Assembly: GCA_944390045.1 (NCBI GenBank)
Contig: CALXOO010000007.1
Location: 1-64,000, forward strand
Reading direction: 5' to 3'
DNA length: 64,000 nucleotides
Origin: an uncultured Spirochaetales bacterium
GTDB taxonomy: Bacteria; Spirochaetota; Spirochaetia; Sphaerochaetales; Sphaerochaetaceae
A program made the translations under genes and the position numbers. Under the pieces are notes generated by a model. The model saw only the letters and a program-made list of their open reading frames with translations. It had not been told where the DNA came from and made no database searches. This document shows, piece after piece, positions 45,974 to 55,584 of the stretch; the first letter of the stretch is position 1, and each line of letters begins with the position of its first letter.

Positions 45974-46791
45974 TCGTCACAGACCAGATTGCGGCGCTTC
46001 CACTGTATCAGGGCATCGAAGACCTTTGTAGAGGCCCCGCTGTCCTCAGTGCGCATTATGTCGAACCAGAGGCTGGGCTCCTCCTGCTTCAGTCCGTCTG
46101 CCTCACGGCTTCTGACAATGACTGTCAGATTGTCATGCCTGAAGCACTGCTTGATCCAGCGCACGTCCACGAGTACTGGCTTGTACTCATCCCTGAAAGA
46201 ATCGGGCAGGGCATCAAGACACCAGCTTATGTAGCTCATGTTGTTCACATGGCGGTTCAGGTCAGTGTCCAGGTAATGTACCGCAGGGCAGCTGCGAAGA
46301 AGCACGCTCTGGTGTTCTGCATCCTCCTGCGTGAGATTCGGCAGCCGGCTTTCTCCCTGCTCCTCCTTCGCAGGCAGGCCCAGGACCGAGCCGATGTCCA
46401 TGGCCCGCATCGGACGGCCTGTCCTGAAGTCGATGACGGCCCACTTCGTCTCACATTCGAAAAGCCTCCTGCCAGAGGCATCCTCTGCCTCGATGTGCCT
46501 GGGGCAGTTGAATCCGGTGGACTCCTGCGGCCAGGTCGTGACCCTTATGTGGTCGCTGGGCCATCTCACATAGCGGCTGACCGTCATGCGTGAGCGGGCA
46601 ATGACCCAGGTGCGGTTCTCACGCTGCAGATCATAGATTCCCATACCTTTCATCGTCGCATGCATGGCGGCCGCTTCCTGCACCAGGTTCTCATAGCAGG
46701 ACAGCCTCGCCTGCGAGTGCCCGTCCACATCGGCGCAGGTCAGGCTGTAGTCCAGCACTGCCTTGTTGTCACTTCCTATCGTCATCGGCAT
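45967..46791 (-). CDS. acyl-ACP thioesterase (FatA-like)
   Basis: 274 residues from the ATG at 46791, which has AGGAGGGG 5-6 bases upstream; the longer open frame to 47046 runs antiparallel in content through rsmD and is not coding. Two hotdog domains: the first opens DYSLTCADVDGHSQARLSCY and contains the segment RENRTWVIARSRMTVSRYVRW (in part); the second has HYLDTDLNRHVNNMSYISWCL. It hydrolyses acyl-ACP to end fatty-acid synthesis. It overlaps the end of rsmD by 23 bases. Confidence 0.9.
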   Translation of the reverse strand: MPMTIGSDNKAVLDYSLTCADVDGHSQARLSCYENLVQEAAAMHATMKGMGIYDLQRENRTWVIARSRMTVSRYVRWPSDHIRVTTWPQESTGFNCPRHIEAEDASGRRLFECETKWAVIDFRTGRPMRAMDIGSVLGLPAKEEQGESRLPNLTQEDAEHQSVLLRSCPAVHYLDTDLNRHVNNMSYISWCLDALPDSFRDEYKPVLVDVRWIKQCFRHDNLTVIVRSREADGLKQEEPSLWFDIMRTEDSGASTKVFDALIQWKRRNLVCDDQ

Positions 46792-47329
46792 TTTCGCCCC
46801 TCCTGTAGAAGCGGAGTATTGAACGTCCGTACTTTCTCCTGTCTGTAAGGTGCAGGTCTCCGATTGTCTCCGGCCATGACCTGTCCTCCTCTTCGGGGAA
46901 ATGTATGATGAAGAGCCCGTCATCCTCCAGCAGACCATATTTCGACACCTTGCGTGCCAGCTCTGTCTTTCCCTCCATCCTGAACGGAGGATCCGCATAT
47001 ATGATGTCGTACCTGCGGGCACAGGAGGCAAGATAACGGTCCACATCCATCATGAAAAGGTGCTTGTCCTCCTTCACGAAGGACAGGTTCTTCCTGATCG
47101 TCTCCTCCTTTCCCCTGTCGGCCTCAACCATATGGATCGGGCTCGCACCCCGGCTGGCCGCCTCGATCGCCACGCAGCCGCTGCCGGAGAAAAGATCCAG
47201 AAATGACTGTCCGTAAAGCGGCCCGAGAATGGAGAAGAGAGACTCCCTCATCCTGTCCATCGCCGGCCGGATGACGCCCGGAGGACAGATGATGCCGCGT
47301 CTGACATATTGACCACCTGTAATTCTCAT
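46769..47329 (-). CDS. rsmD: 16S rRNA (guanine(966)-N2)-methyltransferase
   Basis: 186 residues, the standard length. N-terminal MRITGGQYVRRGI, then RPAMDRMRESLFSIL, SAM-binding FLDLFSGSGCVAIEAASRG and the catalytic DPPF motif. It methylates G966 of 16S rRNA. It lies 42 bases downstream of recG. Confidence 0.94.
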   Translation of the reverse strand: MRITGGQYVRRGIICPPGVIRPAMDRMRESLFSILGPLYGQSFLDLFSGSGCVAIEAASRGASPIHMVEADRGKEETIRKNLSFVKEDKHLFMMDVDRYLASCARRYDIIYADPPFRMEGKTELARKVSKYGLLEDDGLFIIHFPEEEDRSWPETIGDLHLTDRRKYGRSILRFYRRGENADDDRK

Positions 47330-47371
47330 AGCAGGACAAATAATAGTGAAAAAGCGGCCAAGTGTGTACTG

Positions 47372-49411
47372 TCAGGAGCCTTCGGCCGGAGAGGTGAGCA
47401 GAATGCGGAGCATCGCGTTCTCTTCTCTGAGCAGACCTCTGTCGTCACGCAGGATAGCCTCGGCGTCCTCCTTCGCCATGGCCATCAGCTCCACGTCATC
47501 GACCAGGCTGGCCACCTTGAGGCGCAGGAAGCCTGACTGCCTGCTTCCGATGAACTCTCCCGGTCCGCGGATCTGGAGATCCTTCTCCGCGATCCTGAAG
47601 CCGTCGGTTGATTCCCTCATGACCTTGAGCCGCTCCACCGCATCTCCGGTGGGCTGGCCGTAGTATACAAGGAAGCAGTAGCTCTGCAGGCTGCTTCTTC
47701 CGACCCTGCCGCGCAGCTGGTGCAGGGCAGCGAGTCCGAAGCGCTCGGCGTGTTCTATTACCATGCAGGTGGCATCTGGAATGTCTATGCCGACCTCGAC
47801 AACGGATGTCGAGACGAGGTACATCAGTTTCTTTGCCCTGAAATCGTCCAGTATCCTGATCTTCTCTTCCTCTGGCAGACGTGAGTGGATCAGGGCCGAC
47901 GGCACATCCGGGTATTTCTCCTTCAGGAAGGTGTACATGGATGTGACATCCTTGAGATCGCTTTCTCCCTCGTCATCTATGCGCGGATAGACGAAGTATG
48001 CCTGGTGACCTCTTGAGAACTCGACTGCGATGGATGCATACATCCTCTCCCTGTTCTTTTCGTCGACTATGTGCGTGACGACCGGCTTTCTTCCGGCCGG
48101 CATCGTATATATTGTCGAGATGTCCATGCTGCCGAACACCGTCATCGCGAGCGTTCTGGGAATCGGCGTGGCACTCATCATCAGCACGTGCACGTTTCGT
48201 CCCTTCTGGCTCAGCGCCTCGCGCTGTTCGACTCCGAAGCGGTGCTGTTCGTCTATGATCACCAGCGTCAGCTTCCTGAAGGCCACATCCTTCGAGAACA
48301 GGGCATGAGTCCCGACTGCCAGGTCTATGCTGCCGTCTTTCAGCGCCTTCAGGAGGTAGCCCCGTTCCTTTCCCTTCACGTCACCTGTAAGGAAGGCGAC
48401 ATTTACGCCCAGAGCGGACAGCAGCCCGGCCGCTCCTTCCGCATGCTGACGTGCGAGCAGCTCAGTGGGTGCCATGAAGGCGACCTGTCCGCCTTTCGCG
48501 ATCTCATGCAGTGCGCTGATCCAGGCGACCAGTGTCTTTCCTGAACCCACATCGCCCTGCAGGAGGCGGTTCATGTGACCATGGTCCAGATCCCTGCGGA
48601 TCTCATCCAGACACTTCTGCTGGTCGGCTGTCAGGTTGAAGCCTAGGCTGGATATCAGGCGCTTCTCAAGCTGGCTGACCGCTGCAGGGCCTTCCTGTGA
48701 GGCCGCTGCCTTTCTGGTCCTGAGCAGCCTGATCTCCATATGAAGCAGCTCGGTGTAGGCGACAGTCAGCCGGGCTCTGTCCAGATCGCTGTTGCTGGAA
48801 GGGAAGTGCAGCTGCCTGACCGCCTCATCCATCGGCATCAGACCGTGTTTCCTCACGAGGGATGCGGGGATCTCGTCATCGAAGTGAATGAACCTGACAG
48901 AGAGCAGGCTCTGCACGGCCTTTCTCACCGTTTTCTGCGTCAGGGTGCCTGAGAGGGGGTAGATGGGCAGTATCATTCCGATGCCAGCCTTCTCCTCGCT
49001 TTCTGCCAGAGTGAAGGAGGACGCGCTGTATGAGGAGCCGAGCTTTGTGACACTGGCATTTATGTACCAGCTTGTCCCGACCGGATAGGCGTTTTCCATG
49101 AATGAGCGTCCGAAACAGTGCAGATAGAGCATGCGTCCGCTTTTCAGGTCCCTCGCGCTCATTTTCAGAACTCTCTGTCCCTTGGACATGTAGTGACTGT
49201 GATCGGTGATCGCGACGACCGTATTGATGCTTCCGCCCTCCGGCCCGATGTCTGCCAGTGTCCTCATCACGGTCCTGTCATCATAGGCCCGGGGAAAGAA
49301 TGTTATGAGGTCACAGGCCTTCTCGACACCGAGCGCGGCGAAGTCTGCCGCCGTGACCTTGCCGATGCCTTTTATCCTGGTGATTGAGTAGTCCAGGTCT
49401 CTTGCAAACAC
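47372..49411 (-). CDS. recG: ATP-dependent DNA helicase RecG
   Basis: 679 residues, GTG start one base after the YggT-family stop. N-terminal wedge/OB region, then helicase motifs GDVGSGKT (Walker A), DEQHRFGV, MMSATPIPRT, STSVVEVGIDIPDA and QLRGRVGRS, and a C-terminal domain with LQIRGPGEFIGSRQSG. It remodels stalled replication forks and branched DNA. The operon order is yggT-like, recG, rsmD, thioesterase. Confidence 0.96.
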   Translation of the reverse strand: MFARDLDYSITRIKGIGKVTAADFAALGVEKACDLITFFPRAYDDRTVMRTLADIGPEGGSINTVVAITDHSHYMSKGQRVLKMSARDLKSGRMLYLHCFGRSFMENAYPVGTSWYINASVTKLGSSYSASSFTLAESEEKAGIGMILPIYPLSGTLTQKTVRKAVQSLLSVRFIHFDDEIPASLVRKHGLMPMDEAVRQLHFPSSNSDLDRARLTVAYTELLHMEIRLLRTRKAAASQEGPAAVSQLEKRLISSLGFNLTADQQKCLDEIRRDLDHGHMNRLLQGDVGSGKTLVAWISALHEIAKGGQVAFMAPTELLARQHAEGAAGLLSALGVNVAFLTGDVKGKERGYLLKALKDGSIDLAVGTHALFSKDVAFRKLTLVIIDEQHRFGVEQREALSQKGRNVHVLMMSATPIPRTLAMTVFGSMDISTIYTMPAGRKPVVTHIVDEKNRERMYASIAVEFSRGHQAYFVYPRIDDEGESDLKDVTSMYTFLKEKYPDVPSALIHSRLPEEEKIRILDDFRAKKLMYLVSTSVVEVGIDIPDATCMVIEHAERFGLAALHQLRGRVGRSSLQSYCFLVYYGQPTGDAVERLKVMRESTDGFRIAEKDLQIRGPGEFIGSRQSGFLRLKVASLVDDVELMAMAKEDAEAILRDDRGLLREENAMLRILLTSPAEGS

Positions 49412-49412
49412 G

Positions 49413-49991
49413 TCAGAATGGTATCCTTGCCGCCAGAATGATCAGCAGCTGTATGACGTAGCGCAATGCGAAGTAGGCCAGGACTGCTATTGCTGTCGCG
49501 ATGAGACACAGTGTCGTCTCCCTGACGATCCTGTGCGGGAAGAAGAGCTCCTGCACCTTCCTGATGATGTTCTCGGTCACCATTCCCATCCGGGACAGGC
49601 CCGGGGAGTGTGTGAAGGCTCCGACGGTCCTGATGATGAGCATGATGATCAGTATCATCAGGAAGATCTGCAGCGCATAGGTCCAGAAGGCGGAAAGCAT
49701 CATCTGCACCGCCCAGGACAGCCGCATCGTCCCGAAGACAGAAAAGAGGTTCAGCAGGGACTGCGCCACTGACAGCACTCCGACGGCCAGAAGGGGAGAG
49801 AAGTCGAAGTGGCCCACTATGAATTTCCTAGAACGGAAGAGGTTGAGGTAAGGGTCCACTATCATGGCGAAGTACCAGGTGAATGATCCCTGGCGCGGGT
49901 AGGGGTTGAACCAGGACAGGATTATCCTGATCCAGATGAAGAACGAGTAGAGGCTGATCAGTCGTGCCAGGAAGGCCGCTAGCTGTGTCAT
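49413..49991 (-). CDS. YggT-family membrane protein
   Basis: 192 residues with about five hydrophobic segments. It contains two YggT units: WIRIILSWFNPYPRQGSF with VDPYLNLFRSR in the first half, and an equivalent but less conserved second half ending in ELFFPHRIVRET and two more spans. The family is found in many bacteria and linked to division or osmotic response; role here unknown. Confidence 0.88.
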   Translation of the reverse strand: MTQLAAFLARLISLYSFFIWIRIILSWFNPYPRQGSFTWYFAMIVDPYLNLFRSRKFIVGHFDFSPLLAVGVLSVAQSLLNLFSVFGTMRLSWAVQMMLSAFWTYALQIFLMILIIMLIIRTVGAFTHSPGLSRMGMVTENIIRKVQELFFPHRIVRETTLCLIATAIAVLAYFALRYVIQLLIILAARIPF

Positions 49992-50003
49992 TTCTTTCTC
50001 CTT

Positions 50004-53000
50004 TTATGAAAGGTAGACATTCCTTACGATCGGAAAGGCCATCAGGTCCCTCTTCAGGCCCTTGTAATAGTCCACGCTGAAGGCGCTCCTCACATAATCT
50101 TTCTGCCTGTCATCGATGAAGACAGACACGGGCAGGCTGCCTGCGTGGGCGATCAGGAAGGTCACCACCTCCTCAAGATACTGTCCGCTCTGCGCATCAG
50201 CAAGTAGCTGTGAGTCCATTGACAGCCCGATTTTCCTTATGGCCTCGCTGGGAAGCTCCCTGGGCTCACAGATCGTGCTGATCACGAACTGCATGTCGCC
50301 GCGGTCCTTCCTGACCTCAAAGCGTCCCACGAACCCGTATATCTGGTCGTCGGCGAGCTTCTCGTCGTACCTCTCGTAGTCCTTCGGGAAGATGACAGCC
50401 TCCATCGAGCCCTGGTAGTTGGTCAGCGTCATGCTTGCCATCTTCGTGCCCCGCTTGGTCTTGATGACCCTCAGCGAGCTGATCTGGCAGATCAGTGACA
50501 GGTCACGGCCCAGTGGAAGCTCCTCAGGCCTGGAGATGTCGACCCAGACACAGCGCTCTATGTCCTCCTTGTATGAGTCGAGCGGGTGCCCGGACACATA
50601 GCGGCCGATGAGTTCCCTCTCCATGTCCAGCATCTCCCTCTGGCTCCAGGGCTGGGCCGGCTTGAACTCGTATGTGCCTAAATCCACCTCGTCGCCGAAG
50701 AGCGAGATCTGTCCGTAGGCAGTTGTCTCCCTGCAGCCCTTGTCGTATGCGATTGCCCCGTCGATGTTGGCATACAGCGTGGCCCTGTCCTCGCCGAGGC
50801 AGTCGAAACAGCCGGCCTTGATCAGGGCCTCAAGCACTCTGGAGTTGGCGATTCCGTCACTCTGACGGGACAGGAAGTCCATGAATGACTTGTACTTTCC
50901 ATTCTTCTCCCTCTCCTCGACAATAAGCTTCGTGATGTTCTCTCCGACATTCTTTATGCCGGCAAGACCATAGACGATATCGTTTCCGACTACATTGAAG
51001 TGCATGTCCGAGTCATTGATCGAGGGAGGCAGAATCCTGATTCCCATGCTGTCCGCAAGTGCGAGATAGTCCTTGAACTTGTCCGGATTCGTCATCTCAT
51101 TCGTCAGGTTTGCTGCCAGGAACTCACTGGGGTAATTGGCCTTGAGGTAGGCTGTCTGGTAGGCGACGACGGAGTAGGCGACCGCGTGGGACTTGTTGAA
51201 TCCGTACTGGGCGAAGGGCTCAAGCATCTCGAAGATCTCCTGGGCATGCTTCGGATCCCTTCCCAGTTTTCTGGCACCCTCGACGAACTTGACCTTCTCC
51301 TCAGCCAGCTTCTCGACCTTCTTCTTTCCCATGATTCGCCTGAGGATGTCGGCCTGTCCCAGCGTGTATCCTGCTATGATCTGGGCCACCTGCATGACCT
51401 GCTCCTGGTATACGATTACTCCGTATGTTGTCTTCAGCACTGGCTCAAGCTCCGGATCCGCGTACTCTATCGGCTGCAGTCCGTTCTTGCATGCGACGAA
51501 GCGGTCGATGTACTGCATGGGGCCCGGTCTGTAGAGCGCGTTCAAGGCCACCAGGTCCTCGATTGACTCCGGCTGCGCATCTCTCAGGACCTTCTGCATT
51601 CCTCCTGATTCAAACTGGAAGACACACTCGCTCTCACCCCTCTTGAGCATGTCGAAGGTCGCCTTGTCCTCCTCGTCAATTCTGCTGATGTCGAAATCAG
51701 GATCCTTCTTGTGAATCAGGTCGACCGTGTGCTTGATCAGTGTGAGTGTCTTCAGCCCTAGGAAGTCCATCTTCACCAGGCCGCATTCCTCTATCTGGTC
51801 CATCGTGTACTGGGTGGCGATGGAGCGTGTCTTCGGGTCCAGGGAGATGGGAACATAGTCAATGAGATCGGTCTTGCCTATGACGACTCCGGCGGCATGC
51901 AGCGAGGTGTGCCTCGCTCCGCCCTCAAGCCTGCGGGCCGTGTCGAAGAGCTCCGCGTAGATTCCTCCGCGGTCTATGATCTCCTTCAGACTGGGCTCCT
52001 GGTCAATGGCCTTCGCGATTGTCATCTTCGGCTCATCCGGGATGTACTTGCAGATCTGGTTCGACTCGTCATATGGAATATCCAGAACCCTGGCAACATC
52101 CTTGACGACGGCCTTGGCCTTCAGCGTTCCGAAGGTACAGATCTGTCCGACGCGGTCCTTCCCGTAGTGTTCGGTGACGTACTGTATGACCTCTCCACGT
52201 CTTTCGAAGCAGAAGTCGATGTCGAAATCAGGCATTGAGACCCTTTCCGGGTTGAGGAACCTCTCGAAAAGGAGGTTGTACTTGATCGGGTCCACGTCCG
52301 TGATGTCAACGCAGTAGGCGACCAGGCTGCCGGCACCGGAGCCACGTCCCGGGCCGACCGGGATGTCGTGAGTCTTGGCCCAGTAGATGTAATCGCGGAC
52401 TATGAGGAAGTAGCCGTCGAACTTCATCTTCAGGATGATGTCAAGTTCGTAGTCCAGCCTCTTGCGCAGGGAATCCGTGATCTGTCCGTAACGTCTCACA
52501 CAGCCCTCGTTTGCAAGGTGGGTGAGGTATTCTCCTGTATTGCTGAAGCCTTCCGGGATCTCATAGTCAGGAAGCAGCGGGCCGGGGAACTGGACTTCCA
52601 GATTGCATCTGTCGGCGATGACGCGGGTGTTCTCTATCGCTTCCGGTATGTATGAGAAGAGCTCGCGCATCTCGGCCTCGCTCTTGAAGTAGAAGTTGTC
52701 GTTGGGAAAGCGCATGCGCTTCTCATCTGTCTTCTTCGCGTTTGTTCCGATGCAAAGCAGCGTATCATGTGCATTGGCATCATCCCGGTTGATATAGTGT
52801 ATGTCGTTGGTGCATACCAGAGGAATGTCGAGCTCGCGTGCCAGCTGGATCAGCAGGGGATTGGTCCGCTTCTGCTCCTCTAGTCCGTGATCCTGAAGCT
52901 CGATATAGTAGCGGTCCTTGAACAGGTCCTTGAACCACTGTGCCCGTCTCCTGGCCTCCTGGTAGTTGTCGTGCAGCAGATTCTGGAGGATCTCACCTCC

Positions 53001-53459
53001 CAGACAGGCGGAAAGGCAGATCAGGTCCTCGCTGTGGCTTGCCAGTATCTCGTCATCGATCCTGGGCTTGTAGTAGAAACCCTGCGTGTTGGCAAGCGTG
53101 GTGAGCTCCATGAGATGGTGATAGCCGCGGTCATTCATCGCCAGCAGGATGAGGTGGTAGTTATGGTTTCTCCCCTCGCTGAAAGGGCTCTGGTCCTTCC
53201 TGTCAGCGGGGTTCATGTAGAACTCGCTGCCGATGATGGGCTTGATTCCGGCTGCCTTGCAGGCCTTGTAGAACTTCAGGGCCCCGTACATGTTTCCGTG
53301 GTCCGTTATGGCTATGGCGTCCATTCCATACTCCCGGCACTTGCCGATGTAGGCGGGAATCTGGGCCGCTCCGTCAAGCAGCGAGAAATCGGTGTGGTTG
53401 TGCAGGTGGACGAAGCCGCTCCTGACAGCCGCTGTCTGTTCCTTTATCTCTTCACTCAT
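50004..53459 (-). CDS. dnaE: DNA polymerase III alpha subunit
   Basis: 1151 residues from the ATG at 53459. N-terminal PHP domain (VHLHNHTDFSLLDGAAQ), polymerase core with PDFDIDFCFERRGEV and GPGRGSGAGSLVAY, helix-hairpin-helix region, and a C-terminal OB fold (YGFVGRFEVRKDRGDMQF). It is the replicative polymerase. The open frame extends upstream to 53570, but a promoter lies inside that extension and the PHP domain begins directly after the chosen start. Twelve bases separate it from the YggT gene downstream. Confidence 0.96.
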   Translation of the reverse strand: MSEEIKEQTAAVRSGFVHLHNHTDFSLLDGAAQIPAYIGKCREYGMDAIAITDHGNMYGALKFYKACKAAGIKPIIGSEFYMNPADRKDQSPFSEGRNHNYHLILLAMNDRGYHHLMELTTLANTQGFYYKPRIDDEILASHSEDLICLSACLGGEILQNLLHDNYQEARRRAQWFKDLFKDRYYIELQDHGLEEQKRTNPLLIQLARELDIPLVCTNDIHYINRDDANAHDTLLCIGTNAKKTDEKRMRFPNDNFYFKSEAEMRELFSYIPEAIENTRVIADRCNLEVQFPGPLLPDYEIPEGFSNTGEYLTHLANEGCVRRYGQITDSLRKRLDYELDIILKMKFDGYFLIVRDYIYWAKTHDIPVGPGRGSGAGSLVAYCVDITDVDPIKYNLLFERFLNPERVSMPDFDIDFCFERRGEVIQYVTEHYGKDRVGQICTFGTLKAKAVVKDVARVLDIPYDESNQICKYIPDEPKMTIAKAIDQEPSLKEIIDRGGIYAELFDTARRLEGGARHTSLHAAGVVIGKTDLIDYVPISLDPKTRSIATQYTMDQIEECGLVKMDFLGLKTLTLIKHTVDLIHKKDPDFDISRIDEEDKATFDMLKRGESECVFQFESGGMQKVLRDAQPESIEDLVALNALYRPGPMQYIDRFVACKNGLQPIEYADPELEPVLKTTYGVIVYQEQVMQVAQIIAGYTLGQADILRRIMGKKKVEKLAEEKVKFVEGARKLGRDPKHAQEIFEMLEPFAQYGFNKSHAVAYSVVAYQTAYLKANYPSEFLAANLTNEMTNPDKFKDYLALADSMGIRILPPSINDSDMHFNVVGNDIVYGLAGIKNVGENITKLIVEEREKNGKYKSFMDFLSRQSDGIANSRVLEALIKAGCFDCLGEDRATLYANIDGAIAYDKGCRETTAYGQISLFGDEVDLGTYEFKPAQPWSQREMLDMERELIGRYVSGHPLDSYKEDIERCVWVDISRPEELPLGRDLSLICQISSLRVIKTKRGTKMASMTLTNYQGSMEAVIFPKDYERYDEKLADDQIYGFVGRFEVRKDRGDMQFVISTICEPRELPSEAIRKIGLSMDSQLLADAQSGQYLEEVVTFLIAHAGSLPVSVFIDDRQKDYVRSAFSVDYYKGLKRDLMAFPIVRNVYLS

Positions 53460-53469
53460 ACAGATGAAT

Positions 53470-53499
53470 ATTATAAGGCAAAAGGGCAGTGTGATGCAA
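53470..53499 (-). promoter_or_regulatory. promoter of dnaE, near-leaderless
   Basis: Minus-strand TTGCAT (53494-53499), 18-base spacer, consensus TATAAT (53470-53475), then 10 bases to the ATG at 53459 without a Shine-Dalgarno sequence. Confidence 0.6.
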
Positions 53500-53596
53500 A
53501 AACAGGAAAGCCCTGGCCTCTGATCAGTCTCTGTGACCGCAGGCCGGGGATGGCCCTGATGTGACTTCACGCAATGGCCTCATATGGCATTCCTGA

Positions 53597-53728
53597 GCGT
53601 GCCAGATCATGCGCCAGGCTCCACATCTCGTCATCTTCCCAAGATTTGCGATCGCAGTGACCGTGCTCGCACTCAACCTGTTGGATGACGGACTGCGCGA
53701 TGCACTTGACCCGAAACTGAAGAACTAG
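53597..53728 (+). pseudogene. 3' fragment of an OppC/DppC-type permease gene
   Basis: In frame, the plus strand reads [20 protein letters not shown], then [15 protein letters not shown] and ALDPKLKN before a stop at 53726. This is the unmistakable last segment of peptide-ABC permeases (usually [14 protein letters not shown]). A TGA directly precedes it and nothing upstream matches, so only about 43 codons of a roughly 290-codon gene survive. It lies in an otherwise gene-free 320-base gap and is not the same sequence as the intact oppC at 8603. A minus-strand 60-codon frame over the same DNA is a shadow. Confidence 0.75.
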
Positions 53729-53742
53729 GAAGAGTGGGCTGG

Positions 53743-53773
53743 ACAACAAAAAATGGCGGACACCATGTCCGCC
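53743..53773 (-). terminator. terminator of the acyl-CoA synthetase gene
   Basis: Eight-base-pair stem GGCGGACA/TGTCCGCC (53755-53762, 53766-53773), then ATTTTTTGTTG on the minus strand. Confidence 0.88.
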
Positions 53774-53779
53774 TGTTTA

Positions 53780-55480
53780 TCATCTGACGTTCGCCCGCTT
53801 GATCTTCTGCGTGGTCGTCATGTCCATCGGCCTGTCCAGGATCGTGATCTTCTCGATCTTCTTGTAGCCGAGAAGGTTCTTGTTCACGGAGGTGACAGTG
53901 GCCTCTATGTCCTTGCGGATTTCCTCCGTGGAGAAGCCCTTTTCCTTGTAGTAGTCCCCGCTGGGGTAGATCACGGCCTCTATGGCCTCGCAGGGCACGT
54001 CCTTCTTCTGCTGGTAGCCGCGCACCATGATCTGCTCTATGTTGGCGCAGGTCTGGAAGGCATCCTCGATCTCCTCCGGGTAGACATTCTTTCCTCCCTC
54101 GGTGACGATGATGTTCTTGGCGCGGCCCTTGAGAATGAAGTAGCCCTCAGAGTCCCTGACTGCCAGGTCTCCTGTCTTCATATAGCCGTTCTCATCGAAG
54201 AGGGCCTTCGTGTTCTCCTCATCCTTGTAGTAGCCGGATGTGATGTTCGGCCCCTTGACCCTGATCTCTCCGACACCTTCCTCATTGGGTTCTGCGATGA
54301 TGATGTCCATCCGGGGCAGTGCCTTTCCTATAGAGTCGACCTTGAAGTGGTCGATCGGGTTGAGCGTCAGGACGGGAGAGGCTTCCGTGAGGCCGTAGCC
54401 CTGGAGGAAGTCCAGTCCCATCTGCTGGTAGGCCTTGAAGACCTCAGGCGAGAGCGGACCGGCTCCGCAGATGAGGAAGTTGTTGTGGTCCATGCCGATC
54501 TTGGAGAGTATCTGCCTGTTGAAGAAGCCCCTGAGGGGGTTTTTGTCGAAGTGCTTCTTGAACCAGCCGTTTATGAACATCGCACTCTTCACCACAGTGT
54601 AGGTCAGTCTGCCCTTTCCCCTTACTTCCTTCATGACGGCGGAAAGCAGCTTGTTGTACAGCAGCGGGATGCCCATGAAGATAGTGACCTTGCCGCGCTT
54701 GAGGTCGGCAAGCATCCTGGATACCACGATGCCGTGTCCGAAGATGCACTCGATTCCGAACTTGATCGCCTCCAGCATGACTGTGGTGCATGTGTAGCTG
54801 TGGTGCAGGGGAAGCAGTGCATAAGTGACGTCATTCTCATCTGCCGGCATGTCTGCGCTCGTGAGATAGACATCGCTGACAATGTTCCTGTTGGTCAGCA
54901 TGGCACCTTTCTCATTGCCTGTCGTGCCGCTGGTGAAGAGGATTGCGGCCAGAGCCGACTCATCTGAAGACTGGCAGTCTGCTGCGGCGCATCCTGTGCT
55001 GTCGGTGAAATCAGGTGCGTCAAGCGTCAGCACCCCCTTCAGTGAGGCCAGCCAGCTGTTGTCCTGCGGGATCTTGGCTATCACGTCGGCGTCTGCCACC
55101 AGGGCCACAGTATCTGCGAAGGCGCACAGCGTGCACATTCTGTCAGGCTTCATCTGGTTGTCTATGGGCACGATCGTGCAGCCCAGATAGTTGATCGCAA
55201 GATAGGCCACAGCCCAGTGTATGGAGTTCCTGCCGTTGAGGGCTACCTTGTCGCCTTTGCTGACGCCCAGGGCTGCCAGCCGGGCGGCTGCGGCACGCAC
55301 CAGGCTGTCAGCCTGGCTGAATGTGTAGCTGACCCTGCGGTCCTTGCCCTCAAAACAGGTGAAGCAGGCCCTGTCCGGAAACCTGGAGACTGTTATCGAG
55401 AACATCTGGTAGATGGTGGGCCATTCGCCTGTGAAGAATTTGCCGCGGTACTGCCGCAGTTCCTGTTCTATCTTGTCCAT
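53780..55480 (-). CDS. AMP-forming acyl-CoA/acyl-ACP synthetase
   Basis: 566 residues, adenylate-forming superfamily. P-loop LFTSGTTGNEKGAM, then QGYGLTEASP, YMKTGDLAVRDSEGYF and the C-terminal catalytic Lys region ending TTQKIKRANVR. It activates a fatty acid with ATP and joins it to CoA or ACP. No membrane span. The start is preceded by an AATATT box 7 bases upstream and no clear ribosome site, so it may also be leaderless. Bases 55487-55584 contain nothing I can identify. Confidence 0.9.
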   Translation of the reverse strand: MDKIEQELRQYRGKFFTGEWPTIYQMFSITVSRFPDRACFTCFEGKDRRVSYTFSQADSLVRAAAARLAALGVSKGDKVALNGRNSIHWAVAYLAINYLGCTIVPIDNQMKPDRMCTLCAFADTVALVADADVIAKIPQDNSWLASLKGVLTLDAPDFTDSTGCAAADCQSSDESALAAILFTSGTTGNEKGAMLTNRNIVSDVYLTSADMPADENDVTYALLPLHHSYTCTTVMLEAIKFGIECIFGHGIVVSRMLADLKRGKVTIFMGIPLLYNKLLSAVMKEVRGKGRLTYTVVKSAMFINGWFKKHFDKNPLRGFFNRQILSKIGMDHNNFLICGAGPLSPEVFKAYQQMGLDFLQGYGLTEASPVLTLNPIDHFKVDSIGKALPRMDIIIAEPNEEGVGEIRVKGPNITSGYYKDEENTKALFDENGYMKTGDLAVRDSEGYFILKGRAKNIIVTEGGKNVYPEEIEDAFQTCANIEQIMVRGYQQKKDVPCEAIEAVIYPSGDYYKEKGFSTEEIRKDIEATVTSVNKNLLGYKKIEKITILDRPMDMTTTQKIKRANVR

Positions 55481-55584
55481 AGGTAGAAATATTCCAACGA
55501 AAGTCCGGATAGGTAAAGAATGTGCACAAAAGTCTGCGAGAAAAAACAGAATGTTTTTGATGGATCCGGCATTTTCCGCGAAGG

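Noticed and set aside
46792-47046. N-terminal extension of the thioesterase frame
   Set aside because: Overlaps rsmD in another frame and is not thioesterase-like; AGGAGGGG marks the start at 46791.
53567-53749. 60-codon minus-strand frame between dnaE and the synthetase gene
   Set aside because: The opposite strand carries a clear permease-gene fragment; the minus frame has no family resemblance.
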